Positions 43,047 to 51,629 of a stretch of DNA of 64,000 nt are shown in pieces (the stretch's first letter is position 1; the number at the start of each line of letters is the position of its first letter). The stretch lies in NCBI RefSeq assembly GCF_900163715.1, contig NZ_FWFF01000003.1, positions 1 to 64,000 of the forward strand, given 5' to 3'. The position numbers were made by a program, and so were the translations under genes. The stretch comes from Brevibacterium yomogidense (GTDB taxonomy: Bacteria > Actinomycetota > Actinomycetes > Actinomycetales > Brevibacteriaceae). The notes beneath the pieces are model-generated. The model was not told the origin of the DNA. It did not search any database and saw only the letters and a list, made by a program, of their open reading frames with translations.

Positions 43047-43325
43047 TCACCCGAACGCAGACCAGCGAGGCCCCACGATCCGGGATCGTGGGGCCTCGGT
43101 GGTGCGGTGCGTGTCGACGACGTGCGTGGCGCGGTACCTCTTCCACTTCACTTTGCGCTCTTTCAGCACTCGCTGTAAGCGATCTGTCTTCTGGAGCAGA
43201 CGACGCTCACCATCAAGCGTGTACTCGATCTGACGACCGTCAGTCATAGTGAAAGTCCTTGTTTGATTCTCGACCGCCTGAGCTTTGCGGTGCGACTCTG
43301 ATCGATGCGTAGCGGGAATAGCCAT
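43047..43325 (-). CDS. small basic protein of unknown function
   Basis: The product is 92 residues from ATG at 43325, with AGGTGG 5 nt upstream. The middle reads like a real protein: TFTMTDGRQIEYTLDGERRLL, then KTDRLQRVLKERKVKWKRYRA. It is strongly basic. The C-terminal ~17 codons run through the CHAP-gene terminator in antisense. No family was recognised. A second small frame ends 56 bp upstream, so they may be one unit. Confidence 0.42.
   Translation of the reverse strand: MAIPATHRSESHRKAQAVENQTRTFTMTDGRQIEYTLDGERRLLQKTDRLQRVLKERKVKWKRYRATHVVDTHRTTEAPRSRIVGPRWSAFG
43067..43097 (+). terminator. terminator after the CHAP gene
   Basis: GAGGCCCCACGATCC and GGATCGTGGGGCCTC are perfect complements around one G (43082). 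In practice the stem will open a slightly larger loop. It starts 36 nt after the CHAP stop. Confidence 0.7.
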
Positions 43326-43380
43326 CAATCCACCTCGCTTTCGTGGGATAGACAGTACCGGAAGAAGCTGGGAGGAGCCC

Positions 43381-43569
43381 TCACGACTCACCTCCGTCGC
43401 CGGCGCGGACAGGCGGTGCGTACGCGTTCGAACTGACCTTGTTGAGCACTTCCTCACTGAGCACATCAAAAAGGTCACCGTCGTCTACGGCCAGAGTTTC
43501 ATCTGTGGCCATCGCCGTCAGGACGCTCATCCCCATGTTGGCGTCGACGAGGTCTTCTGATGAGGACAT
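43381..43569 (-). CDS. possible small acidic protein
   Basis: The product is 62 residues, acidic: SSSEDLVDANMGMSVLTAMA, then DDGDLFDVLSEEVLNKVSS. It has no family I know. The ribosome site is weak (GGGCG). It lies just upstream of the small basic frame at 43047-43325. Coding status is uncertain, though an acidic-basic small pair is reminiscent of antitoxin-toxin sizes. That is a size analogy only. Confidence 0.35.
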   Translation of the reverse strand: MSSSEDLVDANMGMSVLTAMATDETLAVDDGDLFDVLSEEVLNKVSSNAYAPPVRAGDGGES

Positions 43570-43623
43570 CTGAATCGCCCACTCAAGACGACGCCAGAAT
43601 TTCGCCTGCCTATCGGTCTTCTG

Positions 43624-43755
43624 CTAGCGGAGATAGTTGACGAAAGCGATCGCTGCGGCCACAGCCGCGGCAAGCACAGCGAGCGCAGGCGCAAGCGCAC
43701 TCACATACTCAACCCAGCTCGGCAGCAGGACCGCCGCATCGGAGATCTCTGTCAT
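43624..43755 (-). CDS. 43-residue single-helix membrane peptide
   Basis: The frame runs from ATG at 43755 to TAG at 43624. It reads MTEISDAAVLLPSW, then an Ala/Leu/Val helix of about 20 residues, then a FVNYLR end. This is a typical tiny membrane protein with an acidic, Trp-ending N-terminus. TATCGT lies 8 nt before the start, so it could be leaderless. No ribosome site is clear. Nothing else is recognised in 43756-43985. Confidence 0.42.
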   Translation of the reverse strand: MTEISDAAVLLPSWVEYVSALAPALAVLAAAVAAAIAFVNYLR

Positions 43756-43985
43756 GCCTCAGGACGATAGCTCCTGGCACAGACATAGCGTCTGCTCTCC
43801 TGTCGCTCGCAGCCAGGGGAGCGACTACATCGCCGCGGCACAGCGCAAGCCAGTCGAGATCACAGCGCGCAGAGCGAGACGCCATGCGGTGGACTCGCAC
43901 GCATAGAGACCGACCACGTCCCGCGTATCGGAGCTGGCCGCACTCATCGGGCTCCGCTCAGTGCGGCCAGCTCGGACTGCGGCTG

Positions 43986-44816
43986 TCAGCTGTCGTAGCG
44001 CGCGACCAGACGGCCGCTGACTTCGCCCTTCGCCAGACGGTCGATCCCGTCTGGAATCTCGTCGAACGCGATGTCCGAAGACTCGATGACCAGGTCGCCG
44101 TCTGCAATCATCTTCAGGACTGCTTCCAGATCCTCTCGCCTGCCGATGGTCGTGGATCCCTGCAGGTTGATCGCGCGGGTGATGAAGTCGAACGAAGAGA
44201 ACTCGAACTCCAGCTTTCCCATTCCGACGAGGACGACGGTTCCACCGAACTTCACCGCATCGATCGCCTTGACGGTGGTCTCCCCGAATCCTGCGAAGTC
44301 GACGACGACGTCGAGGTCTTCGCCCGCCAGTTCGCTGACGTCCTTGACGACGCGGGACACGCCGCGCTCCTTGGCTGCCTCCCACACCTGTTCGCGGGGT
44401 TCGATGCCGATCACCTCGGCACCCTGAGCGACAGCGATCCGAGCGCCGGTCATCCCGAGGCCGCCCAGGCCGAGGATTCCGACGCGCATACCCTTCTTGA
44501 TCCCGCCGTGCACGACGACGCCGGAGTACGAGGTCACGCCTGCGTCAGTGGCCGCCGATGCCTGCGACCTGCTCACTCCGGCCGGCTTGTGCACCAGCAT
44601 TTCAACGTTGCCGATGACGTATTCGCCGTATCCCCCGTCGCGCGAGACACCGGGCGCGTCCGTCGCCTTCACTGCCTGCGCGACTTCATCACCGACCTTG
44701 AAGTCTGTGACGCCCTCGCCCACTTCTTCGACGGTGCCCGTGGCCTCGTGGCCGAGCACCATCGGCAGGTCGACGATGATCGGGATGACGCCCTCGAGGT
44801 AGCCCACGTCGCTCGC
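43986..44816 (-). pseudogene. 5'-truncated zinc-type alcohol dehydrogenase
   Basis: The frame from about 44816 reads ASDVGYLEGVIPII, PMVLGHEATGTVEEVGEG and the NAD loop GILGLGGLGMTGARIAVAQGA (split), and ends RLVARYDS. These are medium-chain dehydrogenase motifs. The first ~40 residues of the family, including the beta-strand before the catalytic Cys, are missing, and the position before SDVG is Ala, not Cys-His. The frame continues upstream only inside the YibE/F gene (stop 44843), with no start or ribosome site at the junction. The cofactor domain is intact. This is probably a deletion remnant. Confidence 0.7.
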
Positions 44817-44842
44817 CGAGGCAACACGGGATCGCTCAGCTG

Positions 44843-46171
44843 TCAGGCCGCGTCCTGCGACTTCGCCTTCTTCGCCGTCCCCCGCAGCCACTTCGCGAAC
44901 CAGATCGCGAAGAGCGTCGTCGCCGGCATCGTCACCGTCAGGCCCACGATGCCCGCCAGCAGCTGCACGATGGTGTACGCGACAGCCTCCGACTGCATCA
45001 GCGCCCACACCGGCATCCCGAACGACTTCGCCGCGACGAACGCCGCGAGGCTCGCACCCACGACGGAGAAGCTCACCGTGTAGATCGCACTCGCCGCGTG
45101 GTCCTGCCCCACATCCAGCGCCCGCTTCATGAGCGACGGACTCTTCTTCTGCCCGCTGCGGCTTGCCTGCGCTGCGCGCTCGCGCAACTGCCTGCGCGTC
45201 AGATTCCCATCGCCGAGGCCCCCGTCGCCTCCCGCACCCGACTCCCCCGGCCTCTGTGCCGGGGTCTCGTCGGCACGACCGCCGCCCCCGTGGTCGTGGC
45301 CTCCTGCGTCCTGGAAGCCCAAGAGCGAGAAGACGACGGATGCCTGCGCGACGGTGATGTCATTGAGGATGCCGATCAGCGCGATGAGCAGACCGGCGAG
45401 CGCCAGCACGGACAGGTCGATATCCCCGGTCACGAACACGGACGCGGATGTGGTGTCCGTGATGCCGGTGAGCCGTGCGACGGAGGAGAAGATCCACCCC
45501 GTGAGCATCGCTGTGCCCACGCCGACGACGGTGCCCGCCCACGCCGCCATCGTCTTCGCCCCGAACCCGTGGGTGAAGTGCAGGACGACGGTGAGCACCA
45601 GCACGGAGGTGACGGCGGAGTACGCGAGAGGATTGCCGCCTTCGTGCACTCCCGTCACCAGGAACAGCCAGATGAACAGGGCAGAGACCAGCAGCGACAC
45701 GAATGCGCGCAGACCCTTGCCGCCCACGCTCAGCGCGACCAGCACCAGGGTGATCGCCGCGAAGATCAGCAGCGAGGTGCCGCGCTCCACCGAATGGAAC
45801 GAGTGCAGCACGTCGCCCTGGACCGGAGTCGCCGTCTGGACGACGACCCGATCGCCGTCCTCCAGACCCGCGACCCAGCCCTCACGGGTGATGCCGATGT
45901 TCTGCGTCCCGCCGTCGTCCAGGTGGGCGGTCGCCTGGCCGCAGTGGGAGTCCGCATCGATCCAGTCCGCGGCGCAGTCAGCCAGGTCGACATCGCTGAG
46001 CTCCGCCCGCGAATAGTCCAGCGTCGTCCCGTTCGGCAGGGCTGCCGGCTGCTGCGACGGCCACATCGCCAGCACGATCGGCAGCGCGAAGACCAGCACA
46101 CAGCCCACCACGATGAGGGACACGAACGTCTCCCGGGTGAACCCGGAGAAGCGGAGAGCAGGCATACGCAT
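44843..46171 (-). CDS. YibE/F-family membrane protein
   Basis: The product is 442 residues. One N-terminal helix, a small extracytoplasmic domain (about residues 40-130, with DGDRVVVQTATPVQGD), then seven or more helices follow: SLLIFAAITLVLVALSVGG, VLVLTVVLHFTHGFGAKTMA and LSVLALAGLLIALIGILND among them. A cytoplasmic His/Gly-rich loop (GGHDHGGGG) and an Arg/Lys stretch lie before the last helices. This order is typical of YibE/F proteins, of unknown transport role. ATG at 46171 was chosen over GTG 46177 and ATG 46165. Confidence 0.82.
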   Translation of the reverse strand: MRMPALRFSGFTRETFVSLIVVGCVLVFALPIVLAMWPSQQPAALPNGTTLDYSRAELSDVDLADCAADWIDADSHCGQATAHLDDGGTQNIGITREGWVAGLEDGDRVVVQTATPVQGDVLHSFHSVERGTSLLIFAAITLVLVALSVGGKGLRAFVSLLVSALFIWLFLVTGVHEGGNPLAYSAVTSVLVLTVVLHFTHGFGAKTMAAWAGTVVGVGTAMLTGWIFSSVARLTGITDTTSASVFVTGDIDLSVLALAGLLIALIGILNDITVAQASVVFSLLGFQDAGGHDHGGGGRADETPAQRPGESGAGGDGGLGDGNLTRRQLRERAAQASRSGQKKSPSLMKRALDVGQDHAASAIYTVSFSVVGASLAAFVAAKSFGMPVWALMQSEAVAYTIVQLLAGIVGLTVTMPATTLFAIWFAKWLRGTAKKAKSQDAA

Positions 46172-46225
46172 ACCCACCAGTGTTCCCTATGAGGTCGTGA
46201 AACGAAGACGCCTTCTCATCACGAA

Positions 46226-46251
46226 GGCGCCCTCGCGGCTGCGAGGGCGCC
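46226..46251 (-). terminator. hairpin between the oxidoreductase and YibE/F genes
   Basis: GGCGCCCTCGC (46226-46236) and GCGAGGGCGCC (46241-46251) pair perfectly with loop GGCT, 18 nt after the oxidoreductase stop. Confidence 0.7.
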
Positions 46252-46269
46252 CACGGTAGTCGGGAGGCC

Positions 46270-47202
46270 TCAGAACTCCAGGACGATGCGTCCGCGCACT
46301 CCCCCGGCCTCGAGCCTGCGGTGGGCCTCCGGCGCCTGGTCCATCGGCAGCGCCTCTGCCACGCGCAGGGTGACGACGCCGTCCTCCGCCTGCTGGCGCA
46401 GCGTATCCAGCTCCTCCGGGTTCTTCGCGTACTTGCTCACGACGATCGACCAGAATTTCACGCCGCGCTCGCGCTCACCCTTGTCGCCGCGGATCGTCAC
46501 GATCGTGGCGCCGTCCTTCGCAGCGGGGACGATCTCGTCCAGCTGCACGGAACCGTCGATCATGCCGTCGACGCCCTCGGGGAACTTCTCCCGCACTGCG
46601 GCGGCGAATCCTTCGCCGCGGCGCAGCACGACGTCTGCACCCAGGGAGGCGACCAGCTCTTCATCCGCTTCCGATGCGTCCGCGACGACCGTGTGACCGT
46701 CCGCCTTCGCCAGCTGCACGGAGTAGCCGCCGAACGCGCCGGCCGCACCCGTCACCGCGATCGTCGAGCCGGCCGGCAGGTTGAGCTTGTCGAGCGCCAG
46801 GCGGGCGGTGAGCCCGTTCATCGGCAGCGTCGAGGCTTCGATGAGCGAGGCGCCGTCGGGGATGCGGGCGACTGATTCGACCGGCACCGCGATCTTCTCC
46901 GAGTAGGCGCCGTGGGATCCGTTCGGCACGACGATCGCCATGACCGCGTCGCCGATCTCCAGGTCCGTGTCCGTGTCCGAACCGATCGACTCGATCATGC
47001 CGGCGGCATCCATGCCGACGACGTAGGGCGGCTCAGCACCCGCGACGTCGCGCATGCCGACCCTGCGCATCGTGTCTGTGGGGCTGACCGCCGCTGCGCG
47101 CACGCGGATGACCACCTCGCCGGGACCCGGCACGGGGTCGGGAAGCTCCATGACTTCGAGGACGTCGGGACCACCGGGCTCTGTGTATGCAATCGCCTTC
47201 AT
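46270..47202 (-). CDS. quinone oxidoreductase-like MDR enzyme
   Basis: The product is 310 residues. It starts MKAIAYTEPGGPDVLEVMEL and has PGPGEVVIRVRAAAVSPTDT, GMDAAGMIESIG and the NADP loop VTGAAGAFGGYSVQLAKADG. The zinc-binding cysteines of true alcohol dehydrogenases are absent, so it belongs to the QOR-like branch. It would reduce quinones or enones with NADPH in the cytoplasm. ATG at 47202 is used; GTG at 47211 is in frame. It lies upstream of YibE/F but is separated by a hairpin. Confidence 0.85.
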   Translation of the reverse strand: MKAIAYTEPGGPDVLEVMELPDPVPGPGEVVIRVRAAAVSPTDTMRRVGMRDVAGAEPPYVVGMDAAGMIESIGSDTDTDLEIGDAVMAIVVPNGSHGAYSEKIAVPVESVARIPDGASLIEASTLPMNGLTARLALDKLNLPAGSTIAVTGAAGAFGGYSVQLAKADGHTVVADASEADEELVASLGADVVLRRGEGFAAAVREKFPEGVDGMIDGSVQLDEIVPAAKDGATIVTIRGDKGERERGVKFWSIVVSKYAKNPEELDTLRQQAEDGVVTLRVAEALPMDQAPEAHRRLEAGGVRGRIVLEF

Positions 47203-47340
47203 GTGTCGCACAACACCCCGTCCGGGCCACTATTCCCGCCGTCCGTCATCCGGACGCGACACGTGACAGCCTCTCTGCCCCGCACCGGACGCTCCCTCAT
47301 CAGAGGCACCTGCCACACGCACCTGCTGGCGCCCCGGCCT

Positions 47341-48006
47341 TCACAGATGCAGCCGCTTGCCCAGCTCATGACGGACCTCCGCACCACGGGTTAACTGCAG
47401 GAACGCCAGAGCGACCAGACTCAGCACACCGCAGACGACGGATGGCAGCGGGTCGTTCACCCACCCGAACGCCAGGAATCCGATGGGAGCCAGTCCCAGC
47501 AGCACCGCCAGGCCGGTGTAGACGATGTGCTCCCCCGCCTCGATGCGCATCACCCTCACTGTGATGATGAGTGCCACGATCGAACAGGCGCAGAGGCTGG
47601 GCACCGCATACGTGAGTGACCAGCCGTGCCAGCCGGTGAGGTAGTCCCAGTAGGTGACCGACAGCCCCACCAGCACCACGAGGTACACGGTCCCCTTCGC
47701 GACGTTGCGGCGTTTGCGCGCCGCCATGAGCACGACGAGCCACATCGCGGCGACCCCCAGCCACAGCGAGCGCAGCACGCCGATGCCGTCGCTGTCGCGG
47801 TTGAACAGCAGCTGCGCGGCGAACGACAGCACGACCACCGCGAGCGAGCTCAGGAACAGCGTCCGCAGCACCCGCCTGCGGGAGAAGTCCAGGGGAATCG
47901 TCGGGAACGGCTCGCCGCACCCCTCGCCCTCCAGCCGAGCACGGCACAGCGGACACGTCGTCCAGGTGCCCTCGACATCGACCGAGCACTCCTCACAGCG
48001 CTTCAT
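47341..48006 (-). CDS. zinc-ribbon membrane protein (DUF6320-like)
   Basis: The product is 221 residues. A zinc ribbon is visible at the start: CEECSVDVEGTWTTCPLC. Six or so hydrophobic helices follow: TLFLSSLAVVVLSFAAQLLF, WLGVAAMWLVVLMAA, GTVYLVVLVGLSVTYW, SLCACSIVALIITV and others. The layout matches, from memory, DUF6320 proteins encoded beside acetyltransferase-like and hydrolase genes. Its start overlaps the acyltransferase stop by 4 bp, so the trio is coupled. Its job is unknown. Confidence 0.68.
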   Translation of the reverse strand: MKRCEECSVDVEGTWTTCPLCRARLEGEGCGEPFPTIPLDFSRRRVLRTLFLSSLAVVVLSFAAQLLFNRDSDGIGVLRSLWLGVAAMWLVVLMAARKRRNVAKGTVYLVVLVGLSVTYWDYLTGWHGWSLTYAVPSLCACSIVALIITVRVMRIEAGEHIVYTGLAVLLGLAPIGFLAFGWVNDPLPSVVCGVLSLVALAFLQLTRGAEVRHELGKRLHL

Positions 48007-49490
48007 GGGCCAACCTCGGCGGCATCAGAGACGTCAGTGACCTCGGCGACCTCGTCCTCGGTCACGCGGGTGGCAGCGACGGACACGTCCACGCCGCCGA
48101 CGGCGAGCATCCGTGCGAACTCCCGCACGTGGTCGGTCTCCGTGAACGGCGAGGTGAAGCTGACCGTGAGAATCCCGTCGTGCGACATGGAGCAGAACTG
48201 CGGGCGGACCGCAGCCACATGGAACATCATCCGCCGGACTCGCGATTCGGCGGGCTCCGGCAGTGCCACGCGGCCCAGGTTTGACACGGCCACAGTCAGC
48301 CCTCGGTTGTTGGCGACGTTGACCAGCCCCAGGATGACGTCCTTGATCCCGCGCGGCAGGATCCGCAGCAGCGGCATCCGCTCGAACCGGATGAACCTGC
48401 GCAGCTTGCGCTCAAGGGCCTCCGGAGTGGCCTCCGGACGGAACTGCTCCTCGAGACCACGGCAGATGGCGCCGAGGCTGTCGTCACCCTGGCCGTACGT
48501 GTGCTCCACCCGGACGGTCGCGAAGAAGTTCCGCGGCGAGTTCGACGGGAAGAACTGGCGCAGATTCACCGGGACGGACGCCGCGATCGTCTGCGACCTG
48601 CCCAGTCCGCCCGAGGACAGCCGGACGGCTTCGAAGAACAGGCCCGTGAGGTACATCGTCATCGACACGCCCTCCGCGCGGGCGAGCGAGAGCACCTGCG
48701 TCGCCGGCATGCTCAGCTCGACCAGCCGCGTCCGGTTGTCCGGGGTCCTGGTCCCCCGCACGCGGTGCACGCCGTGGACCGTCCTGCGGCCCAGTCCGGC
48801 TGGGCGGCGGGAGGGCTGCGGAGTGGGGGCGGCCTCGGGCGCGGGGGTGTTCTGGGGTGCTGGGCCGTTCTCGGATGTTGGGGGGTCGTCAGCCTTCGCG
48901 TCCTTGCGGCGGTGCCTGCGGAAGTAGTGCGCGAAGCTGTCGGGGGTCAGGCCCAGGGCGTCAGCGGCGGCCTCGCTGGGGTCGGCGTGCAGGTCCGATG
49001 CCTGCTCAGGGGTGTCGAGCTGGTCGGCGGCGGGGGCCTCGGGATCGGATTCGCCCGGCTCGAGCGGCTCGGGATGCCGCAGGCGGACGTAGGAATCCAG
49101 GAGGTCCGTGAGGAACCACAGGGCGCCGGTGCCGTCGGACAGAGCGTGGAAGACCTCGAGCGAGATCCGTCGTTCGTGGTGGACGACGCGGAACAGCAGA
49201 TTGCGGCGGTCGACCTGGTAGAGGGCGGCGCAGGTGTGCTCCTCCTCCGGGGTGACGACGGGGCGCAGGCTGCTGTCCTGCAGGTAATACCAGAAGACGC
49301 CGCGGCGCATGACCGCGTGGTAGAGCGGGTAGCGGTCGTAGGTCTCCTCGAGGGCGGCCTGCAGGAGGAGCGGATCCACGTCGTGGTCCATCTCCGCGCT
49401 GACGCGGAAGACCTTGGGGTCGGAATCGCTGCGGGCGGCGAGGAAGATGTTCGACGCGTTGTCCAGGCGCACCCAGGCGGGGCGGGTCAC
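48003..49490 (-). CDS. acyltransferase/condensation-like protein (alcohol acetyltransferase type)
   Basis: The product is 495 residues. The catalytic motif appears as EVFHALSDGTGALWFL near residue 113, equivalent to HxxxDG of the CoA-dependent acyltransferase/condensation superfamily. The N-terminal EETYDRYPLYHAVMRRGVFWY is the usual structural block. A Pro/Ala-rich insertion (about 170-240) separates the two lobes, and the C-terminal lobe contains VPVNLRQFFPSNSPRNFFA. It probably moves an acyl group to an alcohol or to a lipid or glycan. Its start and end overlap both neighbours by 4 bp. Confidence 0.7.
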   Translation of the reverse strand: MTRPAWVRLDNASNIFLAARSDSDPKVFRVSAEMDHDVDPLLLQAALEETYDRYPLYHAVMRRGVFWYYLQDSSLRPVVTPEEEHTCAALYQVDRRNLLFRVVHHERRISLEVFHALSDGTGALWFLTDLLDSYVRLRHPEPLEPGESDPEAPAADQLDTPEQASDLHADPSEAAADALGLTPDSFAHYFRRHRRKDAKADDPPTSENGPAPQNTPAPEAAPTPQPSRRPAGLGRRTVHGVHRVRGTRTPDNRTRLVELSMPATQVLSLARAEGVSMTMYLTGLFFEAVRLSSGGLGRSQTIAASVPVNLRQFFPSNSPRNFFATVRVEHTYGQGDDSLGAICRGLEEQFRPEATPEALERKLRRFIRFERMPLLRILPRGIKDVILGLVNVANNRGLTVAVSNLGRVALPEPAESRVRRMMFHVAAVRPQFCSMSHDGILTVSFTSPFTETDHVREFARMLAVGGVDVSVAATRVTEDEVAEVTDVSDAAEVGP

Positions 49491-50500
49491 GGTGTGCCGC
49501 CTGGGTCAGGCGTGTGGGCTGAGTCAGGCGTGTCGGCCGAGTTCGTCGGCGCATCCTCGTCGAGGAACGCGTTGATCACCTCGTAGGCCTGACGGAGCGA
49601 GCGGGAGAAGCGGGGCAGCGTGATGAAGCCGTGCAGGGCACCGTCGACGCGGTGGAGGCTGACGGTGTTGCCGGCCTCCTCGAGCGCACGGCCGTAGGCC
49701 TCGCCCTCGTCGCAGAGCAGGTCGAGTTCGGCGGTGATGAGGAGCGTGTCCGGCTGGCCGGAGAAGTCGTCGGCCATGAGCGGGGCGATGCGGGGGTCCT
49801 TGCGCGCCTGCGGGTCCGGGACATACATCTCGAGGTAGTCCTGGACCTCGTGGGTGGTGAGGCGGTAGTCCTTCCCGTGGTCGCGCACGGAGGCGAACGG
49901 TGAGGTCCGCGGATCGTGGTCCCAGTGGGTGACGGGATAGAGGAGGATCTGGCGGCCGGGGGTCGCGTGGCCCTCCGCGTGCAGCTGCTGGGAGACGACT
50001 GCGGCGAGGTTCCCGCCTGCGGAGTCGCCCACGAGCACGATGCGGCTCGGGTCGTCGACGCCCACGCGGCCCGGTTCGTCCAACAGGAGCCGGGCGATGT
50101 GCAGGCAGTCCTCGAGGCCCGCGGGGAACGGGTGCTCCGGTGCCAGGCAGTAGTCGACGGAGACGACGACGCAGCCGGTGAGCTCCGCCATCGTCGCGCA
50201 CGCCGGGGTGTAGCTCTCGATGTTCCCCGTCACCCAGCCGCCGCCGTGGAAGAAGAGGAGGACGTCGTCGCGGCTGCGTTCGATCGGGTTGAACACGCGG
50301 ACGGGGATGGGGTGGGTGCCGTCGTCGACCGTGGTCTCGCGGAAGGGAACGCGCGGGCCCGGCAGTGCGGCCAGCTGGCGCTGCAGGCGGCGGACCTTCT
50401 CGTAGTCCTCGCGCATGTTGACCCGCGGGGCCGCGAACAGGCCGAGCACCGCTCTGACGAGCCGGTTCACGGGCGGCCTGCGGCGTTCGGACTGGTCCAT
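49487..50500 (-). CDS. alpha/beta hydrolase, hormone-sensitive-lipase family
   Basis: The product is 337 residues. The HSL oxyanion motif is LLFFHGGGWVTGN near residue 82, the nucleophile is in VLVGDSAGGNLAAV near 158, the Asp in LLITAELDLLCDEGEAYG, and the His in VDGALHGFITLP. It probably hydrolyses short-chain esters. First gene of the coupled trio with the acyltransferase-like and DUF6320-like proteins. ATG at 50500 is 6 nt after TAAGCT, so it may be leaderless. Confidence 0.87.
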   Translation of the reverse strand: MDQSERRRPPVNRLVRAVLGLFAAPRVNMREDYEKVRRLQRQLAALPGPRVPFRETTVDDGTHPIPVRVFNPIERSRDDVLLFFHGGGWVTGNIESYTPACATMAELTGCVVVSVDYCLAPEHPFPAGLEDCLHIARLLLDEPGRVGVDDPSRIVLVGDSAGGNLAAVVSQQLHAEGHATPGRQILLYPVTHWDHDPRTSPFASVRDHGKDYRLTTHEVQDYLEMYVPDPQARKDPRIAPLMADDFSGQPDTLLITAELDLLCDEGEAYGRALEEAGNTVSLHRVDGALHGFITLPRFSRSLRQAYEVINAFLDEDAPTNSADTPDSAHTPDPGGTP

Positions 50501-50506
50501 GGTGAC

Positions 50507-50512
50507 AGCTTA
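50507..50512 (-). promoter_or_regulatory. -10 element of a leaderless start (HSL hydrolase)
   Basis: TAAGCT on the minus strand, 6 nt before ATG at 50500. Confidence 0.5.
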
Positions 50513-50567
50513 GGGGCGGACGGCTGGATCGACGTGGTGGTGGCGCGCGTGGTGAGGTGTCGCCGAA

Positions 50568-50573
50568 TACACT
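50568..50573 (+). promoter_or_regulatory. -10 element of a leaderless start (TIGR02206-like gene)
   Basis: TACACT, then 6 nt, then ATG at 50580. Confidence 0.55.
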
Positions 50574-50579
50574 GCGCTC

Positions 50580-51365
50580 ATGGACAGCGCAGTCGTAGCC
50601 AGTGGCGTCGAACCGATCGGGCGGATGACACCGTACGGAGCGGAGCACATCGCGGTGCTCGGGCTGACGGTGGTCCTCGCCGTGGTGCTCGTGATGGTGG
50701 CCCGACGCATCCGCGGGAGCGTCCATGAGGATCGCCTGCTGCGGACAGCCGGGTGGGTCATGCTGGCGGTGACGGTGCTGTGGACCGTGTGGGGCATGAT
50801 GCCCGGCCAGTGGAACATCGACCAGTCGCTGCCCTTCCAATTCTCCGATGCGATGCGCTTCATCACGGCGATCGCACTGCTGACGCGGGCCGGGTGGGCG
50901 ATCGCCATCTGCTACTTCTGGGGGCTGACGCTCAACCTGCAGTCCGTCATCACCCCGGACCTCAACTACTTCGACTACCCCGTCGTGGAGTTCGCGGCCT
51001 ACTGGTTCCTGCACATCGCCGCGCTCGTCGCGCCGATCGTGTTCGTGTGGGGGCTGGGGTATCGCCCTACATGGCGCGGGTACGGCGTCGCCTATGCGGC
51101 AGCGATCGGATGGGCACTCGTGGCGATCGGCGTCAACGCGGTGACCGGGGCGAACTATGCGTATCTGAGCCATGCGCCGGAAGGACCGTCCGCACTCGAT
51201 CTGCTGGGCCCGTGGCCGGTCTACATCCTGTGGGAGCTGCTCATCGTCGCAGTCGTCTGGGCGCTCATGACGTGGCCGTGGGAGGCGCGGGGGCGGTCAG
51301 TGCGTCAGGACGAGACGATCGGCACCCTGCGGACCCTGAGACGAGCGCGTTCCGCTCTGACGTGA
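50580..51365 (+). CDS. TIGR02206/YwaF-family membrane protein
   Basis: The product is 261 residues with seven hydrophobic helices: HIAVLGLTVVLAVVLVMVA, GWVMLAVTVLWTVWGM, IAICYFWGLTLNLQSVITPD, FAAYWFLHIAALVAPIVFVW and others. LPFQFSDAMRFITAIALL and TGANYAYLS match conserved loops of this poorly characterised family. It faces the HSL-hydrolase gene divergently, with both starts leaderless by pattern. The function is unknown. Confidence 0.82.
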   Translation: MDSAVVASGVEPIGRMTPYGAEHIAVLGLTVVLAVVLVMVARRIRGSVHEDRLLRTAGWVMLAVTVLWTVWGMMPGQWNIDQSLPFQFSDAMRFITAIALLTRAGWAIAICYFWGLTLNLQSVITPDLNYFDYPVVEFAAYWFLHIAALVAPIVFVWGLGYRPTWRGYGVAYAAAIGWALVAIGVNAVTGANYAYLSHAPEGPSALDLLGPWPVYILWELLIVAVVWALMTWPWEARGRSVRQDETIGTLRTLRRARSALT

Positions 51366-51374
51366 CTGGGCGCA

Positions 51375-51475
51375 TTACGCTTCTTCGGGCTGATCCTTCT
51401 GCGGCAGCGAGTCACGGACGAGCTCGTATGAACCCTCCACCAAGTCCTTGACCAGCGCCTCTGTGAAGGGCCTCC
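51375..51475 (-). pseudogene. 3' remnant of an MmcQ/YjbR-like gene
   Basis: On the minus strand the frame ending in TAA at 51377-51375 reads FTEALVKDLVEGSYELVRDS, then LPQKDQPEEA and stop. The DLVxxSYELV pattern followed by SLP is the usual end of MmcQ/YjbR DNA-binding proteins. No start or upstream domain continues it; the rest appears to be lost. The following stretch (51476-52255) has no gene I can support. Confidence 0.55.
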
Positions 51476-51547
51476 CAGCGGGACCAGATCCTCGCGTTCC
51501 GGATCGCGCTGGCAGCGGCGGTGGCGGGATGGCCTGCGGTGCCTGTT

Positions 51548-51629
51548 ATCGCCGACGGACGGTCTGTCGGTTCGAGGGACGGGCGTGCGCGCACGTCCGT
51601 CGGACCGCAGGGGTGTCCCTCGCGGCGCT
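51548..51629. repeat. structured intergenic repeat, copy 1
   Basis: This 82-bp unit aligns with 51894-51976 at roughly 82 percent identity by eye (14 substitutions, one indel). Internal dyads include CCGACGGACG with CGTCCGTCGG (10 bp) and CGAGGGAC with GTCCCTCG. The first 16 nt recur exactly at 51648-51663. Confidence 0.65.

Noticed and set aside
43756-43985. Possible gene upstream of the tiny membrane peptide
   Set aside because: Only short frames without ribosome sites; the longest runs antisense into the dehydrogenase remnant.
49524-51173. 549-residue minus frame spanning the HSL hydrolase and its divergent neighbour
   Set aside because: Shadow of two real genes on opposite strands; Arg/Pro/His-rich without domains.
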